A stretch of 64,000 bases of DNA from DATLMR01 sp964615905 (GTDB lineage Bacteria; Acidobacteriota; Blastocatellia; UBA7656): contig CAZTUB010000005.1 in assembly GCA_964615905.1 (NCBI GenBank), positions 1 to 64,000 on the forward strand, given 5' to 3'. A program made the translations under genes and the position numbers. Positions 16,127 to 23,206 of this stretch are shown piece by piece; the stretch's first letter is position 1; every line of letters starts with the position of its first letter. The notes below the pieces were generated by a model. That model did no database searches. It was not told the DNA's origin and was given only the letters and a program-made list of their open reading frames with translations.

Positions 16127-16894
16127 ATGCGACACAGAGTGGCTCACAGAAAATTGGGGCGCACGTCAGAGCACAGGAAAGCTCTGCTGCGTAACCTTTG
16201 CACTTCGCTCATTGTCCACGAGCGATTGATTACGACCCTGCCGAAGGCCAAAGAGCTTCGCCCGTTCGCCGAGCGCGTAATCACGCTTGGCAAGCGCGCG
16301 CTCACAGCCGATGCGCCCGAAGCCGCTTTGCACGCACGCAGGCTTGCGGCCGCGTACTTTTACACCGGTAACAGAAACCGCGTTCCCGACGGCGGGTACA
16401 AGCGGCCCCAGGCTCCGCGCACCGCAGGCATTCTCGCGCTCGACAAGCTCTTTGACGAGATCGCCGCGCGCTTTGCGGACAGGCCCGGCGGCTACACGCG
16501 CATCCTCAAACTCGGCGCGCGCAAAGGCGACGGCGCGGAGATGGCCTTGATCGAGCTCGTCGGCAGCGAGCATAAGGCTACCAAGGAAGAAGATAAGACG
16601 CAGGAGAAGAAGAAGACTCGCCGCTTCTTCGGTCGCGGCAAGAAGGCAGAGACGGGTGAAGACCAGGAGCAGAAGGCCGACGCTAAGAAGTCAGATGCCA
16701 AGAAGTCCGAGGCTAAAAAGTCTGGCGCCAAAAAGCCCGCCGCTAAGAAGTCCGCGTCCAAATCGACCGGAGGGGCAAAGGGTGGAGCCAAAAAAGGCGG
16801 AGCCACAAAGGGCGGGGCGGCCAAAGGCAGCGCTAATAAGGGTAAGGCAGCCGCGCCAAAGACCGTGCGCCAGAAGAAGACCGGTTCGGAGTAA
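16127..16894 (+). CDS. rplQ: 50S ribosomal protein L17 with long basic C-terminal tail
   Basis: 255 residues, about twice the usual size of L17. The first 145 or so residues are L17: MRHRVAHRKLGRTSEHRKALLRNL, GNRNRVPDGGYKRPQAPR near 81-98, and GYTRILKLGARKGDGAEMALIEL. The remainder is Lys/Ala/Gly/Ser-rich with AKKS-type repeats around residues 185-215 and GGAKKGG-type repeats after that. The tail keeps the reading frame and ends at a normal stop, so it looks genuine. A terminator-like hairpin follows. Confidence 0.94.
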   Translation: MRHRVAHRKLGRTSEHRKALLRNLCTSLIVHERLITTLPKAKELRPFAERVITLGKRALTADAPEAALHARRLAAAYFYTGNRNRVPDGGYKRPQAPRTAGILALDKLFDEIAARFADRPGGYTRILKLGARKGDGAEMALIELVGSEHKATKEEDKTQEKKKTRRFFGRGKKAETGEDQEQKADAKKSDAKKSEAKKSGAKKPAAKKSASKSTGGAKGGAKKGGATKGGAAKGSANKGKAAAPKTVRQKKTGSE

Positions 16895-16919
16895 GATTGA
16901 CGGTCGCAGATTCATTACG

Positions 16920-16949
16920 AGCCTCAGTCGCTTACGGCTGGGGCTTTCG
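16920..16949 (+). terminator. Probable terminator after rplQ
   Basis: AGCCTCAG pairs with CTGGGGCT (one U-G wobble) around a 10-nt loop, followed by the pyrimidine-rich tail TTCGCTT. It would end the ribosomal superoperon before accB. The T-run is weak, so partial read-through into accB is possible. Confidence 0.5.
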
Positions 16950-17004
16950 CTTATTCCGACATTCAGGCATAACCTGAAGCTACAGGCAGAGGAGAAGGTC
17001 TGGC

Positions 17005-17517
17005 ATGAACCTGAAAGAGATCAAAGAATTGATCGAGCTGATAAGCGACAAGGGGTTTGCTGAAATAGAGATCGAGCGACAAGGGTTCCGCCTCCGTCTG
17101 AGTCGCTTCAGCCCGTCGCCCGCTCTCTCTTCGCAGCCCCAGGCGCAGCCCGCGCCTGTCTCTCAACCGCAGGCCGAGACCGTAGCCTCGCCCGCTCAAG
17201 CCGCCGAGGCCGTCAATAACGCGGTGATCGCCGCACAGCCTCAACCCGAGGCGAAATCGGCAGCCGCGCCGGCCGGCAGTCATGTCCTCACCTCGCCGAT
17301 TGTCGGCACTTTCTATCGCTCGCCGTCGCCGGATGCCGACCCGTTTGTCGAGGTCGGCTCTCGCGTCAAAAAGGGGCAGGTTCTCTGCATCATCGAAGCG
17401 ATGAAGCTAATGAACGAGATAGAGTCGGACGTGGACGGAGTGGTAGCCGAGATATACCCTCAAAACGCGCAAGCCGTCGAGTTCGGCGAGCCGCTGTTCG
17501 CGATAAGACTCAGCTAA
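17005..17517 (+). CDS. accB: Biotin carboxyl carrier protein of acetyl-CoA carboxylase
   Basis: 170 residues. It carries biotin between biotin carboxylase and carboxyltransferase in the first step of fatty acid synthesis. N-terminal domain MNLKEIKELIELISDKGFAEIEIE, a Pro/Ala/Gln-rich linker at about residues 36-90, then the biotinyl domain SPIVGTFYRSPSPDADPFVEVG with the attachment motif EAMKLMNE; the biotinylated Lys is residue 134. AGGAG precedes ATG 17005. accC follows after 63 nt. Confidence 0.97.
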   Translation: MNLKEIKELIELISDKGFAEIEIERQGFRLRLSRFSPSPALSSQPQAQPAPVSQPQAETVASPAQAAEAVNNAVIAAQPQPEAKSAAAPAGSHVLTSPIVGTFYRSPSPDADPFVEVGSRVKKGQVLCIIEAMKLMNEIESDVDGVVAEIYPQNAQAVEFGEPLFAIRLS

Positions 17518-17580
17518 GCCGGACTCGCGGGGAAGCCGCGCTCGGTTCCCGCCGGTCCTGGGTCGTGAAGTCTGTTTCTC

Positions 17581-18951
17581 ATGTTCAAAAAAATACTTAT
17601 AGCTAACCGGGGCGAGATCGCAACGCGCATAATCTGGGCTTGCAAAGAGCTTGGCATAAAGACGGTCGCGGTCCATTCCGAGGCCGACCGCAATGCGCTG
17701 CACGTGCTCTTTGCCGACGAGCACGTCTGCATCGGCCCCGCGCCGTCTTCAAAGAGCTACCTCAATATCCCTGCCATCATCTCGGCAGCAGAGATCACAA
17801 ACGTAGACGCTATCCACCCCGGCTACGGGTTTCTTGCCGAAAACGCTTACTTCGCCGAAGTATGCGATGCCTGCAATATCAAATTCATAGGGCCGAGCCC
17901 CGAAAGCATTCGCATGATGGGCGACAAGGCTCAGGCGCGCGCGACTATGAAAGCGGCGGGCGTTCCAATAACGCCGGGGTTCGACGGCATAATCGAGGAT
18001 GAAGCCGAGGCCGCCCGCATCGCAGACCAGATCGGTTACCCTGTAATCATAAAAGCCTCGGCCGGCGGCGGCGGGCGCGGCATGCGCATAGTCCGCAACC
18101 GCGAGGAGCTGCTGGCGGCGCTGCCTACGGCGCAGCACGAAGCGCAGCTCGCTTTTAACAACCCGGCCGTGTACATAGAGAAATATATAGAGATCGCGCG
18201 CCACATCGAGATACAGGTACTTGGCGATTCGTTCGGCAACGTCGTCCACCTCGGCGAGCGCGAGTGTTCTGTCCAGCGCCGCCATCAGAAGCTTATAGAA
18301 GAGACCCCGTCGCCAGCCATCACGCCTGAGATTCGCCGCGAGATGGGCGAGATTGCCGTCCGCGCCTGTAAGGAGATCGGCTATCAAAGCGCGGGGACGA
18401 TGGAGTTTCTGCTCGACGAGAACAAGAACTTCTACTTCATGGAGATGAACACGCGCATACAGGTCGAGCATCCAGTGACTGAGATGGTCACGAACACGGA
18501 CCTCGTGCGCGAGCAGATATTGATAGCGGCAGGCGAGCGGCTCGAATTCGGCCAGGAGGATATAGTCTTTAGCGGCCATTCAATCGAGTGTCGCATCAAC
18601 GCCGAAAACCCCGATACCTTTACCCCTTCTCCGGGGTTGATCACCGCGCTGAACCTTCCGGGCGGGCCTGGAGTGCGAATAGACACGGCTGCGTATAACG
18701 GCTGGTTTGTCCCTCCCCATTACGATTCGCTGATCGCAAAACTGGTCGTCCATCATCGCACGCGCGAGATGGCGATTGCCCGCATGCAGCGCGCGCTCCA
18801 GGCGATGATCGTTGAAGGCATACAGACGACAGTGCCTCTGCACAAGCGTATATTGGCGGACCCCGATTTTATCAAGGGCAACATCTCGACCAAGTTCATG
18901 GACCGGTACAACTCTGAGAATCCTTCGAAGAGCACGAGCGCAACCAGGTAG
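17581..18951 (+). CDS. accC: Biotin carboxylase subunit of acetyl-CoA carboxylase
   Basis: 456 residues, near the usual 450. It carboxylates the biotin on AccB using ATP and bicarbonate. Seen: MFKKILIANRGEIATRIIWACKELGIKTVAV, the ATP-grasp Gly-rich loop IIKASAGGGGRGMR, ERECSVQRRHQKLIEE, and the catalytic FYFMEMNTRIQVEHPVTE near residues 280-297. It pairs with accB as an operon; the carboxyltransferase genes are not in the window. Confidence 0.97.
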   Translation: MFKKILIANRGEIATRIIWACKELGIKTVAVHSEADRNALHVLFADEHVCIGPAPSSKSYLNIPAIISAAEITNVDAIHPGYGFLAENAYFAEVCDACNIKFIGPSPESIRMMGDKAQARATMKAAGVPITPGFDGIIEDEAEAARIADQIGYPVIIKASAGGGGRGMRIVRNREELLAALPTAQHEAQLAFNNPAVYIEKYIEIARHIEIQVLGDSFGNVVHLGERECSVQRRHQKLIEETPSPAITPEIRREMGEIAVRACKEIGYQSAGTMEFLLDENKNFYFMEMNTRIQVEHPVTEMVTNTDLVREQILIAAGERLEFGQEDIVFSGHSIECRINAENPDTFTPSPGLITALNLPGGPGVRIDTAAYNGWFVPPHYDSLIAKLVVHHRTREMAIARMQRALQAMIVEGIQTTVPLHKRILADPDFIKGNISTKFMDRYNSENPSKSTSATR

Positions 18952-18962
18952 GTTTTGAGCCA

Positions 18963-19589
18963 ATGCGCTTATCGCTTCCCAGACTCTACCCAATAACAGA
19001 CACGCGGCTCAGCGGGCTGACGCACCGGGAGCAGGTCGAGCAACTGGCCGCTGGCGGCGCGCGGCTCGTACAGTTGCGCGACAAGCTTGCGAGCCCGCGC
19101 GACTTCTACGAATCGGCGGTCGAAGCGATTGCCGCCGCGCGCAGGCTCGGCGTCCGCATAATCATCAATGACCGTCTCGACATAGCAGTAGCGGCCGGAG
19201 CAGACGGCGTGCACCTGGGCCAGGACGACCTCCCGGTTGAAGAAGCTCGCCGTATCGTCGGCGACAACCGGATCATAGGCTATTCGACGCACACCGTAGA
19301 GCAGGCTCTGGTGGCCGATTCGCTGGCGATTGACTACATCGCCGTGGGGCCTGTCTTTGAAACTTCTACTAAAGAGAACCCCGACCCTGTAATCGGGCTC
19401 GGTTTGATAAAAGAGGTCAGAAGCCGCGTGTCGCGCCCGCTCGTCGCCATCGGCGGGATCACGCTCGCCCGCGCCGCGCAGGTGATTGAAGCGGGGGCCG
19501 ACAGTCTCGCCGTTATCTCTGACCTTTACTCGACCGCTTCGATACAGGACCGCGTGCGCTCTTTTCTTGAAGCGACCGGCTCGAACTAA
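18963..19589 (+). CDS. thiE: Thiamine phosphate synthase
   Basis: 208 residues, TIM-barrel enzyme joining the thiazole and pyrimidine halves of thiamine. Seen: LYPITDTRLSG, VQLRDKLASPRDFYESA, RIIINDRLDIAVAAGADGVHLGQDDLP, IIGYSTHTVEQA and IDYIAVGPVFETSTKENP, all family signatures. It starts 11 nt after accC, so it is probably in the same transcript. No TPP riboswitch is visible. It ends at a bidirectional terminator. Confidence 0.95.
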   Translation: MRLSLPRLYPITDTRLSGLTHREQVEQLAAGGARLVQLRDKLASPRDFYESAVEAIAAARRLGVRIIINDRLDIAVAAGADGVHLGQDDLPVEEARRIVGDNRIIGYSTHTVEQALVADSLAIDYIAVGPVFETSTKENPDPVIGLGLIKEVRSRVSRPLVAIGGITLARAAQVIEAGADSLAVISDLYSTASIQDRVRSFLEATGSN

Positions 19590-19641
19590 ATTCCCGCTTA
19601 TTAATTGAAAGGTACTGGCTTCAGGTGAGAAGGCAGGGAAG

Positions 19642-19667
19642 AGGGCGGGACTAAACAGTCCCGCCCT
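19642..19667. terminator. Bidirectional terminator between thiE and the DUF1573 gene
   Basis: Perfect 10-bp inverted repeat, AGGGCGGGAC and GTCCCGCCCT, with a 6-nt loop, placed between two convergent genes. T-runs on either side are short. A shared terminator for both strands is the likely role. Confidence 0.75.
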
Positions 19668-19673
19668 TTGCGC

Positions 19674-20753
19674 TTACTTAAAAGCGAAGCGGATCGGAAC
19701 CTCTATCTTAGGACTTTCTTCATCGTTAGTTTCGATGATGATCTTCCCTTTGACTTCGCCCGGCTCCATCTTTTTCAGGTTGGCAAACATCAGCTCCACG
19801 GTGTAGAACCGGCCATCCTCCTGTGTTTTGAGTACGGGCGTGACAAACGACACTGTCGATTTCACGCTCTTGATGACCAGACCGCCGCCGCGCGCTTTAC
19901 GGACATATATCTTCGGCATGGAGAGCGACGCCAGATCGATAACCGTTGGCAGCTGAGGCATTATTATCTCGACAGGCATCGTCACTACCTTCGGCAATAT
20001 CGTGAGGTCGAGGTAGACGGGCAATTCGGGCGAGGTTTTGCTGTCGGTCGTGATGATGACGGTCTGTTTGTACTGTCCCGGCTTCAAAGCGGGATCGGTA
20101 GCCACGACCACTTCATACCGCTTTCCATCCTCTATGGGCTTGACCCCAACAGAGAAAGTCTTGCCGCCGGGGTTTACGTTCTTTATATGAACAGGCGTCG
20201 GGTCGTTGTTGTAGAGGTAGAGCCTCGTGGCGATTGGGTCGCCGCTTATCGTAGACGCTATCCAGTTGTTTGTCGGGCTAACCGAAAACGGGCCGACCAC
20301 TTTCGACATAGCCGACGCGTTCGTCTTCGCTTTGCCCGTAGAAGTAGCCGAAGCGGGCGGCTTGACGTAAGCCCTCAAAACCAGATTGAAGCTTGGATGC
20401 GCCGGGTCGTTGGTTGTGACCAGAGCCGATTTTGCAACTTCGCCGGTATATCTTTCAGAATGCGCGATAACCAGTGTGATCTTTCCCTCCTTACCAGGAG
20501 GCACGACTTTGTCAAAGTCGCTGGCGGTGCACCCTCAGCTTGGGGCCACGTTGATGATTTGCAGATCAGCCGTCCCTTCGTTCTTCACCTTGAACGTGTA
20601 CGTGAGCTGGTCGCCTGGTTTTATCTCGCCAATGTCGTGCTTAAATGAAGCCATAGCGAGTTTAGGCATCTGCTTTGGCTTCTCTTGCGCCGCTGCCAGC
20701 CACGAGAGCGACAGCACCATCGCGAGCGCGAGAACAGTTGTTCTTAACTTCAT
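19674..20753 (-). CDS. DUF1573-type secreted protein with in-frame UGA (candidate selenoprotein)
   Basis: One continuous frame of 359 residues if the single TGA at 20537-20535 (codon 73) is read through. Residues 1-22 form a signal peptide (MKLRTTVLALAMVLSLSWLA). Then comes a DUF1573-like Ig fold (FKHDIGEIKPGDQLTYTFKVKNEGTADLQI), followed by S-[TGA]-G-C-T where the family has S-C-G-C-T. PPGKEGKITLVI continues the same domain after the stop, and two more Ig-like repeats follow. Expression signals are intact: promoter 20819-20790 and a GGAGAG site before ATG 20753. A hairpin just downstream of the UGA fits a bacterial SECIS. Alternatives are a nonsense mutation or a sequencing error. The function of the family is not well known to me; the protein is probably exported. 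Confidence 0.75.
20504..20520 (-). promoter_or_regulatory. Candidate bacterial SECIS hairpin
   Basis: On the minus strand CGACTTT-GAC-AAAGTCG forms a perfect 7-bp stem with a 3-nt loop starting in G. It begins 14 nt after the UGA, and its loop starts 21 nt after the UGA. As I recall the published bacterial SECIS pattern (upper stem 4-16 bp, loop 3-14 nt with a G in its first two positions, loop 16-37 nt from UGA), this hairpin meets every point. CCAG and CTGG outside it could extend the stem. Confidence 0.6.
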
Positions 20754-20789
20754 AAACTCTCCGATAATCCTGAGGTTGATTGCCCGGTA

Positions 20790-20819
20790 ATTGTATCAGA
20801 AACGACTCAATGGTGTCAG
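20790..20819 (-). promoter_or_regulatory. Promoter of the DUF1573 gene
   Basis: Minus strand: CTGACA (20819-20814), 18-nt spacer, TACAAT (20795-20790) preceded by TG, an extended -10. It lies about 37 nt before the start codon. Its good quality argues that the UGA-containing gene is expressed. Confidence 0.6.
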
Positions 20820-20894
20820 CAAGCATTCCTGCTGCCGCAGGCAACCGCGCCGTTGTATGCCCTGCCGGTTTCGATGTGGTATTTTAAAGTGATC

Positions 20895-21854
20895 ATGAAG
20901 GTGATACCGCTCGGTACAAGTTCAGGCAAGCCGACTCCAAAGCGAAATGTGAGCGGGCTGGCAGTCGTGCGCGAAGGCGAGTGGTTGCTGTTCGATTGCG
21001 GCGAGGCTACGCAGACGCAGATTCAGCGAGCGGGACTCTCTTCAAACAGGCTCGCGGCCGTCTTTATCACGCATTTTCATGGCGACCATTTCAACGGGCT
21101 GAGCGGGCTGCTTTCGACTATGGGGCTCGACCGCCGTGTGCGCGGGCTGACGCTTACAGGCCCCGAAGGTATGCGCGACTATCTCGATCTGCTCGCGCGG
21201 CTCAAGATACTTTTCGTCAACTACCCGCTTGAGCTTCAAGAGTTGCGCGACCCTGACGAAAGCGGCAACCGACACCGCGAGTCCTCCTTCGGCGACGGCC
21301 CGGCGGGGATGGCGACAGTCTATGAAACCGATGACTACAAAGTCTACGCGCGCCCGCTCGATCACAGGATATTCGCGGTCGGGTACAGAGTCGAGGAGAC
21401 CGCGCGACCGGGCCGCTTCAACCTGGAGCGCGCGCTTGAGCTGGGTGTGCCGAAGGGGCCGCTTTTCGGTCGCCTGCAATCGGGCCAGGATGTTCAGCTG
21501 GAAGACGGTCGCACTGTGCTTCCGTCGGACGTGCTTGGGCCTGAGCGACCCGGCAAGGTTGTCGCGTATTGCACAGACACGCGACCGTGTGAAGCGGCGG
21601 TCGAGCTTGCTCGCAACGCCGACCTCTTGATACACGAGGCGACGTTTACCTCGGACCTTGCGGCAGAAGCGAACGACTACGGCCATTCGACCGCCGCCGA
21701 GGCCGCAGAGATAGCTCGAAAGGCGGGAGCGCGGCGACTGCTCATCACACACTTCAGCTCGCGTTACCAGGACGTGACTCCGTTGCTCGAAGAAGCGCGA
21801 GCGATATTTCCAGACACGACCCTCGCTCAGGACCTTATGGAGATAGAGTTATGA
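20895..21854 (+). CDS. rnz: Ribonuclease Z (tRNA 3' processing)
   Basis: 319 residues from ATG 20895. Earlier in-frame starts (20853) would add residues not seen in the family, while MKVIPLGTSSGKPTPKRNVSG is the usual beginning. It is a metallo-beta-lactamase fold enzyme that cleaves tRNA precursors 3' of the discriminator. The metal motif THFHGDH is at about residues 61-67. Further ligands are seen in CTDTRPC and LLITHFSSRY. No strong ribosome binding site is seen. Confidence 0.93.
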   Translation: MKVIPLGTSSGKPTPKRNVSGLAVVREGEWLLFDCGEATQTQIQRAGLSSNRLAAVFITHFHGDHFNGLSGLLSTMGLDRRVRGLTLTGPEGMRDYLDLLARLKILFVNYPLELQELRDPDESGNRHRESSFGDGPAGMATVYETDDYKVYARPLDHRIFAVGYRVEETARPGRFNLERALELGVPKGPLFGRLQSGQDVQLEDGRTVLPSDVLGPERPGKVVAYCTDTRPCEAAVELARNADLLIHEATFTSDLAAEANDYGHSTAAEAAEIARKAGARRLLITHFSSRYQDVTPLLEEARAIFPDTTLAQDLMEIEL

Positions 21855-21867
21855 ACCGAGGCAAGCG

Positions 21868-22257
21868 ATGATAATCGCCACCGGCATCGATCTGGTTGAG
21901 ACCGCGCGCCTGGAGAAGGTGTTAGCGCGGCGGGGCAACAGGTTTCGGGACCGCGTCTTTACAGCGGGCGAAATTGAGTATTGTGAGCAGCGGGGCTCGC
22001 GTATACCCAGCTATGCTGCGCGGTTCGCGGCAAAAGAGGCGACGATGAAGGCGCTTGGTACGGGGTGGGGAAGCGGCGTCGGGTGGCGCGAGATCGAAGT
22101 CGTCTGCGGCGCAGGCGGCGCGCCCCGGCTTGAGCTGACTGGGATTGCGCTCGCACGCTTCCAGTCGCTTGGCGCCAGCTCCGTGCATCTATCGCTCACG
22201 CATTCAGGCGGCCTTGCAATCGCGCAGGTGATCTTTGAATCCCGGTCAATTTCTTGA
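21868..22257 (+). CDS. acpS: Holo-[acyl-carrier-protein] synthase
   Basis: 129 residues. It transfers phosphopantetheine from CoA to acyl carrier protein. Motifs: GIDLVETARLEKVL with the metal-binding Asp, FTAGEIEYC, and RFAAKEATMKALGTG with the Glu of the second motif; the C-terminal LSLTHSGGLAIA is typical. It starts 13 nt after rnz and is probably co-transcribed with it. Confidence 0.95.
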   Translation: MIIATGIDLVETARLEKVLARRGNRFRDRVFTAGEIEYCEQRGSRIPSYAARFAAKEATMKALGTGWGSGVGWREIEVVCGAGGAPRLELTGIALARFQSLGASSVHLSLTHSGGLAIAQVIFESRSIS

Positions 22258-22261
22258 CCGG
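22242..22261 (+). terminator. Hairpin over the acpS stop codon
   Basis: CCGGTCAA, 4-nt loop, TTGACCGG: a perfect 8-bp hairpin covering the last codons of acpS. No T-run follows. It may be a weak terminator or an mRNA end stabiliser. Confidence 0.45.
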
Positions 22262-22296
22262 CATGACGCTCCTCGTTATTCTTCCAAATTCAGGCT

Positions 22297-23181
22297 ATGA
22301 AGCGTTCCTATTCAACTTGCGAACTGGCGAAGATGTGGGAGGTGAGCGAATCGACCATCAAGCGGTGGGCCGACGCGGGCACGCTCAAGTGTCGCAAGAC
22401 CATAGGCGGGCACCGGAAATTCGATAAAGAAGACGTTCTGGAGTTTCAAGCTCACAGCGGACTTGTCGCGTCCGCGCCGGCTCCCGCGCACGCTCGCGCT
22501 GAGATGGACGCGGAGGTGGCGGCATTGATCGCCCAGCAAAATTTCCCCGCGTTATCGAGCCTCTACATGGACTCCGCCGTCGCGGGCGAAGAGCGCGACA
22601 TAACCGTCCTGCTAAACCGGTTGTACCTGAGCGGCATCCCGCTTGTCACGATTGCCGAAGAGGTTATCAAGCCCGCGATGTGGCAGATAGGCGAGATGTG
22701 GCGCACGGGCCGTCTTCAAGTTTATGAAGAGCACCTGGCCACCTTTGCCACGCTTCAGGCACTTGCAGAGTTGTCGCGCGTGCTGGCGCGTAAGCCCTCG
22801 GCTAATCGCCTCGCGCTGGTAGGCTGCTCCGAAGATGAATTTCATCTGCTCGCCTCTGTGATTATACGTGAGCTATTAGAGATCGAAGGATGGAGGGTGA
22901 TTTCTCTGGGGACACACACTCCGCTCTTTTCGTTCGCGGATGCGGTAAGCAGGTTCCACCCCGACCTGATCTGCATATCGGCCACGATGGCAGACAACAT
23001 GGAGCGGGCCGCGCGTGATTACATAGGGCTCTATCGAGCTGCTTCAAAGCACGGCACTCGCATAGTTATAGGGGGCACGGGGTTTCAGGGGCGAGAGGTG
23101 CGCGACCGGTTCGAGGGCGCGTCCTACGCGGCGAACCTGTACGAGTTGCTGAATCTTACGAGAGAAATCGGCCGGGAATAA
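22297..23181 (+). CDS. HTH regulator with cobalamin-binding domain (CarH-like layout)
   Basis: 294 residues. N-terminal MerR/excisionase-type HTH (YSTCELAKMWEVSESTIKRWADAGTLKC...GGHRKF, residues 5-47), a helical B12-cap domain (about 75-165), and a Rossmann B12-binding domain (about 170-290). The cap has W135-x9-E145-H146, the W-x9-EH motif of CarH-type photoreceptors. H183 in EDEFHLLA fits the lower cobalt ligand. The residue after W135 is Arg, whereas in Thermus CarH, as I recall, a His there binds cobalt after light exposure. So B12 binding is likely, but a CarH-type light switch is uncertain. Confidence 0.85.
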   Translation: MKRSYSTCELAKMWEVSESTIKRWADAGTLKCRKTIGGHRKFDKEDVLEFQAHSGLVASAPAPAHARAEMDAEVAALIAQQNFPALSSLYMDSAVAGEERDITVLLNRLYLSGIPLVTIAEEVIKPAMWQIGEMWRTGRLQVYEEHLATFATLQALAELSRVLARKPSANRLALVGCSEDEFHLLASVIIRELLEIEGWRVISLGTHTPLFSFADAVSRFHPDLICISATMADNMERAARDYIGLYRAASKHGTRIVIGGTGFQGREVRDRFEGASYAANLYELLNLTREIGRE

Positions 23182-23200
23182 AAGCGATTCATTCCCGGCC
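23170..23200. terminator. Bidirectional terminator between the B12 regulator and the sigma factor
   Basis: Perfect 10-bp inverted repeat, GGCCGGGAAT and ATTCCCGGCC, with an 11-nt loop, overlapping the stop of the B12 regulator and placed between convergent genes. Confidence 0.75.
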
Positions 23201-23206
23201 TCAAAG

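Noticed and set aside
18952..19000. TPP riboswitch before thiE
   Set aside because: Only 11 nt separate accC and thiE, leaving no room; no conserved TPP elements are seen upstream either.
20504..20753. Two separate genes (72 residues and 276 residues) on the minus strand
   Set aside because: They are in the same frame and divide one DUF1573 domain exactly at its conserved Cys; the GTG at 20504 lacks a ribosome binding site.
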